A stretch of 64,000 nt of DNA, from positions 44,324 to 108,323 of the forward strand of contig VXAA01005261.1 in assembly GCA_013399115.1 (NCBI GenBank). Direction: 5' to 3'. Below the pieces are notes generated by a model. It saw nothing but the letters and a program-made list of their open reading frames with translations, was not told the origin of the DNA and made no database searches. Position numbers and translations under genes: made by a program. Positions 11,057 to 24,680 of the stretch are shown piece by piece (position 1 is the first letter of the stretch; each line of letters opens with the position of its first letter). This DNA comes from Anseranas semipalmata (lineage: Eukaryota; Chordata; Aves; Anseriformes; Anseranatidae).

Positions 11057-12321
11057 CAAGTATTAATACTTGTATTAAGACTGTGTCAATACCAGGAGGT
11101 AAAAAAGTCTATAAAAAAAAAAAAAAGGTTTAAACCCTAATGCATGTACTCTGTGTTAGTGGTTTGGAATTAACTGCTACCTGTGTTGGATTTTCCTGCA
11201 GGTGTGCTGTTGTATTTTTGAAAGCTTACCTCTTTTCTATGTATACCAAGCTAAAGCAGTCTGTTTCCATATGAAACATTGGTTTGACTCAGATAGCTCC
11301 ATGCAAAGGTTCAGTCCTGGTCTGTGTCTGCTTTTGTGCAGAACAAATTCTGGCTTTGTGAACCTGAGGGCTTGGATCTTCTTAGCTCCCCTTAAAAATT
11401 CAAGCCAGGATGGAAACATGGAAGAAAGCTAAGTATAAAGCTCCTCACCAGGCTTTTTATAAAAAATATATTTAGAGCCACATCAGGCTCCTGTAATATT
11501 CTTATGGGATTTTAACTGTGACAGAACGTGTTCTGAAACAGTGATCAGAAGCTAAAGAAGAAAGTTGACAGTTCACAGTGTCACTGTGAGCATCTAATCT
11601 AATAAAATGTTGTACTTTATTAAGCTATTTAGAAAAACATAGTTAAGTATATTGTTAATCAAGAATCCATATGATCCAAAAATATTTCATCATGTAATAA
11701 TGGTTTTAAGATTGTAGCAGATAAGATTATCTGACCCTTGTGGTTAATGCAAATAAAAGAAAAATACTAGCATAGCTGTTGTATTTTGTTTCGGCTTGGT
11801 TTTTTTTTTTTTTTTGGCAAAGACATCTTAGAATTAACACGGGAGACAAAATATATTTGCATCTTATGAAAGCAACCTTAGAATTCTTTTTGTAGAATTG
11901 CATCATATATTCACAGAATATTTAGTTAAAGAAGAGGGGAAGGAGAGAACTACATTTCCGTCGATTTTGTTATCTTTTAACATTGCTTTAAAGCAAGGCT
12001 TTAATCTGTCCAACTGGAGAAATAGGGATATGTTACATATGAGAAAGGAATTTTGTAGAAATTTTTTCTCAAAATACTTATGTTTAATACTGTGTTATAG
12101 AGATGTCTCCAAGATCATGCAGCTGAACATTGATGTTTGGATGTTTCATTCCTCTGACTTGCTGTATGTAAATTTTGCAGTCATGGGAGCTACCTATTTA
12201 GTCGTTCATCTTGTTTGTGACTACATGTGAAATGAAGACTCTTATATCTTGCTTTGTCATTGGTAACTCAAATGGAAATACCTTAGTAAGTGCTTTCAAT
12301 TCTGTGATTTTTTTTTTAATT

Positions 12322-12345
12322 AAAAACAAACAAACAAACAAAAAC
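12322..12345. repeat. (AAAC)n microsatellite
   Basis: A short CAAA run, preceded by a T tract and a TTAATTAAA segment. Confidence 0.85.
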
Positions 12346-14390
12346 CCCTCAGTTAAGGTAAAATATTCTGTGCACTTATTCTTTATGCTCTCAAAGTCTG
12401 TTCACATCATGGTCTTGCTGGGTATGCACATAAAATTTTAAGATGTTTTAAGTAACATACAAAAGGAAAAGAAAAGCAGCAATCTAATTTGATGTGATCA
12501 TTTTTGAATTTCCTGAATTTTAAACTTCTCCATTCTTTTAAGAAACAAAATTACTTGTTCTACTGCAATATTGAATCCTGCTGCTGAAAAAGCTCTCCTG
12601 ACTCCTCAAGGCTAGGGTTAATAACAAAAGAAATGGTACATCAGTTGTACTGGTCTCTCTCCTTCCCAGACAATGTATTAAATAGAAAATGATGTTAAAG
12701 GTGCCCTGAATTTTTGCTTATACATAAGCAATTATCGTGGAATTAAAACATGCTTAATTCTATCTTAATGTATGCTGTGAATTTTTTGTGATTGCCGTAT
12801 GAGGAGGACGTTGTCTGTTTGTTCCTAACATGAAAAGAGAAGGAGACAGGGCCCACCAAATTGTATCTAATTCTTTTTAATCTATTTAAACCGCTGCAGT
12901 ATGTAGTCCTTCCTCCATGTTTCCTTTCTCTTGTAAATGGCATGGGTTGGACCTAACCTGGTGATATGTGGATGCGAACCAGATCAAAAAAAGAACAAAT
13001 TTCCAAGTATTTGCTTCAGCTTCCTCAATCTTATTAGATTTTTAAGGTCTTTAGAGAGGAGGTTGGATTGTGATAAGGATCTCAGGTAATGTAACAACGC
13101 CAAACCCTGTCTGGAAGGGACAAACTGCTAGACTGCATCTTATGGAAGCCAACTGGGCAAGCTTTTTCCCTGCTCCTCAGGCTTCTTAATAATAGGAGTG
13201 GAAATTAACAGAAAAGTCTTATTTTGTCCTAGTGCTCCCATCCTGCTCACATAGTGCTATTATTGTTTTATTTCCTGGTAGAAGAGGTGAGACATTTTAG
13301 AAAACCTTCAGCTGGTTGTCACTTGCTTTTTCCGTTACTTTTATCCCCTGGTGAGTCTTGACTTCTACAACTTAGAAAATTGACCTTGCTCCCTTCAAAG
13401 TAGGGGAAAGAGGTGTAGCTGTCTTTCACCTTCCTCATACTGCAGTGTAACTGGCTCATATAGAGCACCAGGTGCAATTACAATGTCTGCTTATGGAGAA
13501 ACAAATTAAAAATTTTGCTAAATGAATTTTTAAATAACTAAAATGCATTTAATATGTTGCGAGAATCTAAGTGTCTGACAAAATGTGCGTGAGTATATAA
13601 ATATCATTTATTGCACCAGACTAGCACATGCAGGAATAGGTATTTTCTGAATGTCCCTAGATTCTTGGATGGAAATCAGCTTTCTACAGTTCTGAGACAG
13701 GGCCAATTGTTTATGTTTAAATGGCAAAAATACCCAATATTTTCAAATATTCAGGAAAAACAGTCAGCAAAGCAGATAAGCAAAGATGTGAGTTTAAATA
13801 AATTTGTTGGGCTGAAGAAAACCTGTTCTTAGATACAAATGTTTGAATGCATTTCTTCAGATTCTGATACAGGAATGCAATCATATTTTCAGTCAGTAAG
13901 TTTTACCCAGCTATGAAACCCAAAATTAACTTTTTGAAAGTCCTCTACACAGTTACTTGATTTTGTTTACCTTTTACTATTATATAGCATAGATTTGGGG
14001 GGAAGGAAGATCATTTAATGTACCTTTGCATTACATTCTGTCAAATATAACTTATTTCAAGCTTTTATGTATATTTGTGTTGTAAGAGCAGTGTTGACTG
14101 GCAGTTCATTATCCTACTATATATAAAAAAAATACACCTGTGAAAATAAAATCGTTTTTGGACTTGAAAAATACACAGACAATTTAGGATTAAATATCTA
14201 CAAGAAAAAGAATAATTTGTATAGATAAATGGCTTCAAACCTGTAGACCCAGATGCTCCTCTGCGCCAGATTTATGCAAGAACATTGTGTACATGCAGCA
14301 ATCTAAAAGCATAGCTGAAGAATTGCTGTCTGTTGTACACACAAGAAAAGCAACTATTTTTTTCAGGGCTTCTTATGATTGATGTCTTTA

Positions 14391-14431
14391 CATAAAAATA
14401 AAACAAAGCAAAACAAACAAACAAGAAAAAA
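14391..14431. repeat. A-rich CAAA-type repeat
   Basis: An imperfect A-rich run with CAAA units, closely followed by a (CAA)n run and a T tract downstream. Confidence 0.8.
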
Positions 14432-14487
14432 CAAGCCTCTAGAGGAATCAGTTTTATGACCTTCAATTTCAGAGAGAAGAAAATATT

Positions 14488-14509
14488 CAACAACAACAAC
14501 AACAACAAA
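14488..14509. repeat. (CAA)n microsatellite
   Basis: About seven uninterrupted CAA units. The leucine-rich minus-strand frame at 14272-14508 begins in it. Confidence 0.9.
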
Positions 14510-16376
14510 TCCAGATTTTAATCAGCTTTTTTTTTTTTTTTTTTCTTAAGGCGAAGAAAGATAAAATGATAAAGCTCCATACAGAAGATTGTAAAACATT
14601 TGTGGCCTATGGTTGAGCAATGGCAGTACACAAAAACTGAACTAAGTTGTAAGAGTTCCTGGCTCCCAAGGAAACCGTGTCACAATACTAAGAGGGAAAT
14701 TATAACAAATAGAGATTTCATAATGAATCAATGCTTTATTTTGTCTTAGTTTTTCTTTTGGAAATATATGTCTTTCCAACTAAAAGTTAATTAAAACTGA
14801 AAATTGCCTAAGAAATCTGGGATACTTAGTTAACTAAGATAATTTTGAAGGACTGAATTTAAAAACAAATGTACAAGTGGGACAAAACTGAATGCAATTA
14901 GCTGACCTAGGCTCATTTGCCAAAGCTAAGTCTAGGCTGAGGGTTTCGTAAGTTTGGCAACAAGAGCTGATTTCCTCTGCTGATCTCTACCTTTGACAGT
15001 TCAAGCAAGGGCTGGTTTGGGGCCACAAGTTCCTATTTCCTTACTTCTCTACTGCCTACATTCCCTGGCACCAAGCTGCAATTAGATTTATGGAAAATGG
15101 AGATAACTGGACTATCTGACTCATTTCCAGATGTAAGTAGGGACTGGGGTATGCAGGCTGCATTGGATGGAAGATATTGGCATGGGATTTAGCTGCAGGT
15201 AGAGCTGACCAGATGTCAGTGGGTCTGGGGTTTGTGTTTAGGAATGGATCGAGAACAGCTGACCAGCTGAGTTTACCGGCTGATTTTGTGCGTGTTGCAA
15301 GAGTTTGGTGTTATGAATTCAGTACGTTATTGCAAGGAATGTTTTTTGTTAGGAAGCAAGTTATATGTTGAAAGATATAGCAAAGATATATGTTGAAACA
15401 AGTAGAATCAGCCAACAGCAACTTTTGCCTTTAGCGTTAGTAACAAGTAGGTGTGATATCTGGCTATGGCTTTGGGCATGGGCTACAGTATGGGCATTTC
15501 TAATGCACAAAATCACCATCCCTGTACTTGTATCTGTAGTTACAAGTGCTCAACGCATGTTGAATTGCTTGTATAGTTCAAACAGAAAGCTCTGAAGTAG
15601 AAGAGAGAAAAGCATGTCAAAATGACCAACAATATGTACTTCTTTGAATTGTACCTCAGAGTGAGATAAGCGTATGCAAAAATGTAATGTCTCTGTATTT
15701 TAAACAGAGTACTCAAACTCAATGAAGTGGGCTCACATAAAAATAATTTGGCATACAGTAGCAGAGATTATTATGCAATATGTGTGAAACTAAGAGAAAT
15801 GTACTGCTGCTGGCACATCTTACTGCAGCTAAGTTCTGTACATCAGACATGAAAAACATTTTTGAAGGTATTTCTGCAAGTGGTTCATGTTCAGTGAAAT
15901 TGCAAAAGTAAAAGAGAAACATTTTACTTTTTTTCACTTGAATGAATGCAATGGTGTAGTATATTTAGATTTTGACACAAGTTCTTTCTTTTGATTTTAA
16001 GAATTTTTAAAAGCTTAAAGAACTGTAGTTGACATCTTTTATTTTCTGAACTGCTTTTTAATGGTTTGACATGTTCCTTTCACCTACTACTTGGTTTACC
16101 TAGGATATCTGCTTTTCTTGTTCTTGTTATTTTCTAAAGATAGATAGTGGCATAACATGACAGCCTTACAAAACTACTTTACTTCATGACTAAGGGTCCA
16201 TAGGACTTGCCAAGTCAGATACAATAAGATATAAATGGAAATCAGCAGGGGTAGATCAGGTATGTGTAAATAGATTAAGGTGATTTCTCCTGTAGATTGT
16301 TCTGTTGCAGGTTTGTCCTGTAAGTATTTAGGAGTATAGTTATATAGGAGCATAGTGTATATGAGTGCACTTTCAA

Positions 16377-16417
16377 TAAAACAAAACAAAACAAAACAAA
16401 CAAACAAACAAACAAAA
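16377..16417. repeat. (AAAAC)n/(AAAC)n microsatellite
   Basis: AAAAC units pass into AAAC units, a change of period inside one A-rich tract. The phenylalanine- and cysteine-rich minus-strand frame across it is an artefact. Confidence 0.9.
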
Positions 16418-17653
16418 GACTTGTCTTCAATGTATGCTATGTCTTTACAAGGAGTACTTGTGTTTGTATTCAGAGTGGATTCCCATTCACTCTGTGTGAC
16501 TCCGAGGTTTACAGATGGCATATTTATTTGTGGTAACATTTATTACCTTCTAGAAATGTACTTTATAGTAGGTATATTTATTGTTGATTTTGTCTTCATT
16601 GCAGTGAAAGTATGTTAATCCATGACAGGCTATCACTTTGTTTGAAAGTCTGTATACCCTGTTCTAGAAGGTAATCCATTCAATAGTATAAAGTTACATG
16701 GCTCTGAGTCATTCAAGGTTACCCAAAGGGAAGGTCCACTAAAATAAATCAATCAATGGTGATAAGTTATCTGAGAAGGAAGGAATGACATTTATATGAA
16801 ATTAAATGCTGAATGTGATCCACAGACTAATATAGAAAAGAATAGATGTAGTCTTGGTTATTTACTCATTAAGGGTAATAGAGGCTTGAATTCACTGCCA
16901 GCTTCAGCACAAAGCCTCCATGGCCTTGTGACTGTGACTGTCTTTAAGATCTTCACCTAACTGAGGAAAAAGAGGCCTAGCAGGAGGAACAGATTTGTAA
17001 AGCCTATTAAAAATGAAATGTCCTTTAAGTTCTATAAGAAATTAAGAATTTTTAAGTTTTATCAGAAATTAAAACAATTTTGAAGAGTGCACTGACAAAT
17101 GAAAGATTATTTTGTCACAGAAATGTTAATGATTGAGCACTGTTATGAAGACAAATAGTTGGAGAGACCTGGTAGGAGGGGCTGGCACTGTCAGTGTTTC
17201 GAACAAAACTTGTTCAGGTGGCATATAGTTTCCACAAGTATTTCTCCCTTAATAAAGATGTAATCAAGGCATGCTTAGCAGGCAATTACTTGGGTAGGCA
17301 GAAATCCCAAACTGTTGATGTAATCTGAGTGGTTTTTGTCTCTAATCAATTGTGAGTGAGCAGATGAAATTCATTTCTTATTTTTCCTCCTAGAGACAAA
17401 GTTGTCCTGGAGCACAAAGGTGCCTAGTTATTTTGAAACAAAATTTAAGAGTTAATCACAAAGACAGCACCAAGTTTTAAAATTATTATACTTGCTGACA
17501 ATGTTGCTGAAATATAAACAAAACATTTTGAGTAACACTAACATATAAGTATGTAATAAAAATGGACTAATAGCATTTTGATATAGCTGTTGCACTGGCA
17601 AGCTACAGAGTAGGCCTACTGGCTGCTATGCCAGATACAAAAAAAAAAAAAAA

Positions 17654-17676
17654 NNNNNNNNNNNNNNNNNNNNNNN
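17654..17676. other. Assembly gap of 23 N within a poly(A) tract
   Basis: Twenty-three unknown bases are flanked by 13 or more A bases on the left (from about 17640) and nine on the right. This indicates that the assembly failed to resolve the length of a homopolymer or A-rich simple repeat. The stated gap length may be an estimate. Confidence 0.98.
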
Positions 17677-17685
17677 AAAAAAAAA

Positions 17686-20600
17686 GTCTGTAAGTTTCCA
17701 ATCTAAGGGAAAATTCCCCTTGTGTTCTATAGATACATTAGTAAATTGTCAATTTAAAATTGTTCTTGAAGGGCCAGAGTTCAATGATTTGCATGTGTGT
17801 CTGTGTTTGATAAGAGGATGGAAAGAGGCACAGAATTACATATAATGGGTAGTAGGGAAAGTCTAAGTTTTCCATTTGAACTGGTTGTCTGATTCTTGCG
17901 GGGATGAGAAGAGATAGTCACTTGCAAAAAAGAAATCTCACTCTGTTGGTTTTAGGCCAATGAGACAGAAGGGGAAGGTTCCCTTCTTTGAGTGCTATAT
18001 CCTGCAACAAGGAGACAAGGTTGATACGCACTATTTAGAAAAGGATAGAAGTACCAAAACAAGTTGAAAGTGACTGAAAAGAGGAAATGGATTGGTGTTA
18101 CCCTCAAGGAAGGAAAAAAAATAGAAGAAATATAATGGGAAAGGAATGCAGTACTTATATTTACATTTCAAAGAAAAGAGGTAGTGATTTTTTCTTTTCA
18201 TAAACTTAAAATCTGATAGCATATTTAAGATTTTCCCCTCAACTTAAAATGTTGAAGAACAAGGCACCTTTCTGTATACTGCCCATTTCTGTGTCTGGAA
18301 GGGGAAACTTTTGACAGCAAGACAGGAAAAGCAATTGCAGCTTGTCTTTTGCAGATCACTTAAACACTGGTGAATGTAGAAACAAGAGACCGCAAGGAAG
18401 ACATAAGAGCTGGATCTTACTAGTATTTTCTTTTGGGCTGTGAACTGGAGCCTCTTAAACACCTTTTAGCTCATCACTTTTGTACTTGGCCCCATGCAAC
18501 TCTGCACGCAGAAGTTGATATTCTTTTCATAGATCCTGCCACAGGATTTCTCTGAGGTCTTGAACCTCTGAAATCTCTTAGGTGTCCTATACTTCTACAC
18601 TCTTTATACAACTTCTCCTGTTGTAAAACAGAGAAAAGAATTTGTATTTTCTTGTTTCTTTTATACTATTGGTTGGTTTCAAGGAAGGAATTTGTATGTT
18701 CTTCATGCAGTACACAGCACAACGTGACCTAGCTCTTTGCATTGTTTTCCAGAAAACATTGTAATTTAAATAAAGACTGTGAAAAATACAGGCTTTAATG
18801 ACAGAACCTTTGATAGCTGCATTCTCTCTTGCTGAGTGTTTTTGGATTGCAGGATTAACACCTGAAAATGATATTTAAAATAATTGAAGTTAGACTTTTG
18901 CATGTCAGCACTGAAGTTAGGCTTAGAATCTGCTGGGTACTTTTTTTGTACTTGTAATAATAACATTACACAGTGTCCTCCTCAAAGTCTGCATCATCAT
19001 GTAAAGAATCAGTCATCAACAAGTATCCTCCAAACTTCTTCGCAGTGTTCTTTCCATTGCTTTCCCTGCCTTAGTTATGATATCCTGCTTTTTCCAGGAC
19101 TATACTTGCTGATAAATTTGTCTATAATATGGGGTAAAGTCATGCTCTGGGAAACAACATTATTAGGAACAAAGCTTTCTTTTGTTTATACTGTGTTTTA
19201 ATGCTTTTGTCAACACTTCCTAGCATAGCTGAAATACAGGCTAATAGCCAAAGGTTTGGCAGTACACACCTTCTTCTGGAGGCACCACCTTCATGAAAAA
19301 TTCCAACTACAGTTGTGCATATTGGTGTATGTGTCTAGCTGATTTTTTTTTTTTTATCAAATAGAAACCTTATAGTAAGCAAAATTGTCAGCAGAACTAT
19401 TTAACATGACAGCTATACTTCATTTCTTGAACATGGGTTTTTGGCACATTTGCAATTATTGCAGTAGGCAGTGTTTGTCTCAGCAGCAACATCTATCATG
19501 AAACTAGAATTTAGAACAGATTCTTGATTGCATAAAAAGCACAGAATGTCAAATAACCTAAGGCCAAAATAACGTTTACAGCAATCATTTTTGTCTACTA
19601 CATCCTATTTTAACAAAATAAAAGGATTTTTTTCTTTTTTACTTTTTAGGAGTACTTTGGAAACACTTCATGTTTTGCATATTTAGTTTGTTTTATTGGG
19701 CATTTATTCTGCTTACTCTTTCTAAATCTTCCAAAATGCCTAGATGAAAGACATTTGTAAAATGACCTAAGTTACAAAGATGTAGATGGTTCCCTGAGAT
19801 GAAGACATTGTGGGAATTAGTTCAGACTGATTTTTTTTTCCATCTAGTCTGACACCTAAAGACTAGGGATCCAAAATTCCTAGTTTCTTAAGAGCTCTGA
19901 GATGTATACTTGTAACTCTGAGAATGATAAGAAACCGACACTGGATTTTAAAATTTAACTAATTTTAAACTCATTTTCAGTGTGTGTTAGACAGACCAGA
20001 AGGGGTATAATAGTCATGTGGTGTCTTGGATACACACCTTCAATTTTCATGTTATTGGTAAGACCCGGTTTTGTGTGCTTTCACTTTAAAAAGGATATTT
20101 GGTGTACAATCAACAGTAGCTTCTTCACTTGTTGCTATACCATAACCTGACGTTACGGTTTTGGTATGACTTTTTCTTAGAAATCACAGATCATTAGATT
20201 TGGAAATTGTAAGGTTTCTCCCCTGTAGTGACAGGGAGAAAATGAAATTACTGGGATTATAGCTTCGAATCATTTCAGCTAGTTTCCTGTCACTGAGCAG
20301 CACAGCAATATTTCATGTCAGGGTTTATTTTATAAATGAAGGTAGACAAGAGTCCGCAGAGCCTCACTTGTTGGCTGATTGGAAGTTTTGTGTCTGATTG
20401 GTTTAGATGAGCTTGTCACTGATCTTACTAAAGTCAACAACAGGTAGAAAATCTCCTTTAACTTCTCATATCTGAACTTTTTTAACAGAATGTGGAAAGT
20501 AGAAAATCACTGCAGGGCACTGAAAGTCAAGGGTTTACTGCTCATTGCTGTGGATTTTCAAATGCAAGAATAAAAGTCATTGAGTTACACAATAAGGAAG

Positions 20601-23417
20601 CATGAATTTTCAGGCAGAATTAATTTGAAAGTATTTTTAAATAGTTGCGTACAATGCAATCAAATTATGAAATTTGAGATTGTGTTTGTCATTGGTAACA
20701 ACAAGTAGTTCAGCTTCTCTGGTTATAATGGTTAACCACACAATTATTATTTTTAAATTGTTGGTCAGAAAAGAATAAACTCACCTTTGGTAAGCTTGTT
20801 GAGATAATTCACAACATTAAATGACCATAGATAGCAAGTGTTTATTCTGAATTTCAGTAGTAAATTACTTAACAATACCAAAACTGTATTGTTCTTTTGC
20901 ATTTGAGCATTGTGAGAAGAACGAAAGGAAACAAAATTAAATGGTTATTCTATGTAATTTCCTGATTAGTGTGTAGATACTGCTTTGAAACAGCTTCCAT
21001 ATATATGATTTTTGTCATAATTACTGATTATGAACGCTTGTAAAACCAGGGATCTAGCAAGGTTATCCTCAGACAAGTGTACTTTGGAAAATACTGTTTC
21101 TAAGAAAAAGAAGATCCTGAAATGAGAAAAGAGATGGTTCAGATGGTTCAGACCCTGGCTTTTCAGTTATTGAGCCCCCATAGGAATATTCACAAGCAGG
21201 CACAGGATTCTCACTGGAGATATTTTGTATACTTATGTGCAATAATACGCTGCATATTAGAAAGGGGTTTAGAAGAAAGTATAGACAGAAACAATTAACT
21301 AAGAAGGTAACCAGAACTTAATTATGGTAAGAACAACACAATCACTTAAATAACTCCTTCTGGTGTTCCCTAATATTTTTGAACTAGCCTTTAACTTAAC
21401 ATTCATTTGTTCAGATGCAGCTTTTAGAACTGGACTTCTCTTGGTTAACCATTCATCTGTTAAATATATATATATATATATATATTTAAAATTGGTAGAT
21501 GTTGGCATTAGCTTGTCTTTGTGTAATTGTTATAACCATTGCATTTTGTATGGACACATTTCCCATGTTTCTCTTCTTCCTCTCCTACCTCCTCAAGTAT
21601 ACCATCAAAAATGAACAGTTTTCCCCACAACTATATACCATGTCTTGTTGGAAGCAAATTTTGATACAAAGATTTAATTCTATTAATTGTACATAAACAA
21701 TGACATTAGAGATAGGACTTGGTTTCTTCATAACCTTGAATAAGAGGATGACATGCTGGTTATCTCCAGAATCTTGGAAGAATTATTTACATCCTCTCCT
21801 GATGCAGATATTTGTTTCTCCCTCGCCCTCTTTCCCCACCCACATTCCTCTGAAGCTCTGGACATTTGCCATGGCTCAAAGGATGTTGAGCTGCATGTGT
21901 AAGTGTTGCTGTTTACTCGAGAAACTTCCCCAGTGCTTGGTTGTGTCATTTTGCTGCGCTCTTAAACCACTTGCCAGATTTTTAGGTCAGCAGCACTGTA
22001 CTTTTCTCAGGGTCATCTGGGAAGTTTCATTTAACAAATTCTTTGTTGTAGGGGTGCCAATGATGTGTTCGATTTTTCCCTTCTTAGTGAAGTACACTGT
22101 TTTGTGACCTTATGTCCTTCATACAAAAGAGATGTGTTTAACCATCTTTCCCAGTGGATTTTTGTTGTATGTGTGTGGTAAGCATGCTGTGGAGCTTTCT
22201 GAAATTGGCCTCTTATGTGAAATTAGTGACCCAGGTGATTCTGTCCAGCCCTGTTCTTTTTTGCTCTGCACAAAAAAAATACCCCCAATTGGGTCTCTTC
22301 TCTCTGACATGTAATTGTTTTTTGTAAACAATTAATTATCACCTTTTTTATTATCTATTGTCATGGGCTCTCCAAACTGTCTGTATTGATTAATATGGTA
22401 ATAAGATTTCACACTGTGATCAATCCTGCTAATCAGTCTTTTACTTTAGATTGGTTTGGGTAAATAGACCTCTGTTCTCTGTAGCTGTATTTTGTTCAAT
22501 AGAAGGAAACATGACAAAAAATGCATTAACAGAAGATTAGTACTTTTTGAATCTTTCATTGAACTTTTGTTTTCTATTTCATAGAAAACTTTAGAGAAGG
22601 TGGTTTTTTTTTAACACATTGTCATGCCCTGGAGACCTAACAAATAGATGGTGGTAGCCTATCTATCTTTGAAGTCCTGTGACCAGGAGAGGGAAGAAAA
22701 GCATGCTGGGGATCAAAGTCGCCCACATATAAGCAATAACCAGGGAAATAGAGATATGTGACTATAAATGATAGAAGCAGGGAAGAGTAAATGTTATCTT
22801 AGAGCAGAATTGGTACAGTAGAGTCATGTGTAAGTGAGACATAAACACAGAAAATCCGGAAGGATACAAGAGGAGGAAAAATGATACTGTGTGGCTGGTG
22901 TTTCTTTTCGTTTTGTTTTGTTTCTATTTACTTTTTCTGAGGAAAAATAAATGATGGTGATATTAACACCAGTCAGAACTTAGCATCCTTTTGCAGACAA
23001 TTGCTGCAAATGGCTAACGTGGGACAGTAATTAGGAGTGGAGTGGGAGATGGTCTAAACACAGCTCAACACTGTTCTGATCATCTTAATCTCGCTTTCTG
23101 CTTTATTGAGATCATAGAGTTTTACCCAAAGAATCTGTAGCTAGACCATGAAATTTAAAAATTTAGCCATGGAAGACACCATTATATCAATGCAAAATTA
23201 TTTATTTTTAATTACGTGGTAATAACATTGTTACTCAAAACCATTGCTATTTATTTCTTACAGAAGACACAACATTTCCACATGAAACAAGAGATGGTTT
23301 TTGTTGAGCAATATGTTTATTTGACTGGGAGAGGGAAGTAGCAGAGTCACTAACCCAGGGTTTTAAAGCCAAGAGCCACAGACATATCCCAGACACCTTG
23401 TTGAGCAGAGCTCAGAG
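17686..23417. other. Unique AT-rich sequence, no gene seen
   Basis: About 5.7 kb without a recognisable gene or transposon. Open frames such as 18884-19201 (+, 105 codons) and 21700-22107 (+, 135 codons) show no domain and have composition expected of chance frames. A TA microsatellite is listed separately; short T tracts occur near 19340 and 19830. Confidence 0.55.
21463..21486. repeat. (TA)n microsatellite
   Basis: About eleven uninterrupted TA steps. It gives the tyrosine-isoleucine repeats seen in frames on both strands. Confidence 0.92.
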
Positions 23418-23676
23418 GCAGGAGGGTGCAAGATTGTGCCAGGGGAGGTTCAGGTTGGAAATTAGGAGAAATTTATTTTCAGAAGGAGTGGTTAGGCATT
23501 GGAACGGGTTGCCCAGGGAGGTGGTGAAGTCACCGTCCCTGGGGGAGTTCTAGGAAAGGTTGGACGTGGTACTTAGGGACATGGTTTAGTTGGGAGTATT
23601 GGTCGTAGGGGAACAGTTGGACTAGATGATCTTGGAGGTCTTTTCCAACCTTAATGATTCTATGATTCTAAGATTC
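23418..23676 (+). mobile_element. CR1: CR1 LINE fragment, 5'-truncated, ~260 bases
   Basis: The match starts at GCAGGAGGGTGCAAGATTG, includes AGGCATTGGAACGGGTTGCC and ACTTAGGGACATGGTTTAG, and ends with GGTCTTTTCCAACCTTAATG and a three-unit ATTCTATG/ATTCTAAG tail. It therefore keeps the last part of the ORF2 coding region and the whole 3' end. It is the only CR1 trace between 5829 and 43230. The CTCAGGGAC/GTCCTGAG near-palindrome that follows directly (23678-23697) lies outside the element. Confidence 0.96.
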
Positions 23677-24654
23677 CTCAGGGACTTTGTCCTGAGACAA
23701 GGCTAGGCTTAGGAGCCAGCTGGTTCCTGGGGTTTCTTTACAGATCCTTCTCCCCTACCTGGGGAATTGAATTATACAGTATCAACCATATTATTGGAGG
23801 TCTTCCGTTGCTCATGTGAGTTAGCTCATAGCACTGCAGCAGAGTTGCTCATCAGCCACATATGACTAAAAAACACGTTTATCAGCCACACATTAAATAT
23901 GTGAGCATATAAGGAATTCTGTAGTGCCATTTGTATTATGGTCAGTATCAGCAAGAGATAAATTTAACCACAAAGGGATAAATTTGATACAACTAATGAA
24001 GCACACATTCCAGAATGTGGGCAATTAGCCAAAGATGCATATTTTGACTCTGTAAGGTATGTGATGCCATTTTAAGTAGGTGGGAAAGCAGAAAAGCAGG
24101 TTTGCACATGTTACTTCTGCTTGAGAACCATCCTGGATTGTATAGGAACGCTGTTTAGATCAAATAGTCTAAGAGAGAGCAATACCTACTATGATCATCA
24201 TTTCAGTCAAAGAAATGGTGAATTTTGAATTCCATGCTGCAGAATTACTCTTCCATTTTTAGCTGACGTTGTGCTATACAACGCTGAAGGGCACTGAACA
24301 ATTTGAATGGTAGTAGGCTAGATTAGAACTGGAGAGAATATAAACACTATAAGAATTTATTATTTGCATTCGTTATTTTTTTTCTTTAGCACTTTGCTGG
24401 AATGCTATATTAGCAGGGATCAACAACCATTAGCCTTTGCTTTTCTAAGAGTTGACTGAGCCAACATGCCAAAATCACCATGTATGGTATGGTGGGTACA
24501 TTCAGTTCCTGAGCAATATGTACTGTATGTTCTGTAATCTTACTGGCTCAGTATTTAGCACAGCGGTCTTTTTTCAAGTAAAATAAATAAAACAAACTGC
24601 CCACCCCTTGTAATAACACACTTTGAAAGAATGTGCATATATATGTGTAAGTTT

Positions 24655-24680
24655 ATATGTATGTATGTATGTGTATGTTT
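24655..24680. repeat. (ATGT)n microsatellite
   Basis: About four ATGT units, flanked by TATA- and GTGT-like steps. Confidence 0.8.

Larger units (their letters stand above)
10373..17653. other. Unique AT-rich sequence with small repeats
   Basis: About 7.3 kb with no recognisable gene or CR1. It holds the small repeats listed separately plus A or T homopolymers at 11113-11126, 11800-11815 and 14527-14544. A perfect GGTTTAAACC palindrome lies at 11127-11136. The area around 14930-15260 is somewhat richer in G and C than its neighbours but yields no family I recognise. Open frames up to 121 codons (16174-16539, minus) run through CAAA-type repeats. Confidence 0.55.

Noticed and set aside
16174..16539. 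121-codon minus-strand open frame
   Set aside because: It is extended by the CAAA-type repeat, which translates as a phenylalanine/cysteine/valine run; the rest has no recognisable domain.
21700..22107. 135-codon plus-strand open frame
   Set aside because: No domain or signal recognised, cysteine-rich by chance composition, and no splice context; I cannot support it as a gene.
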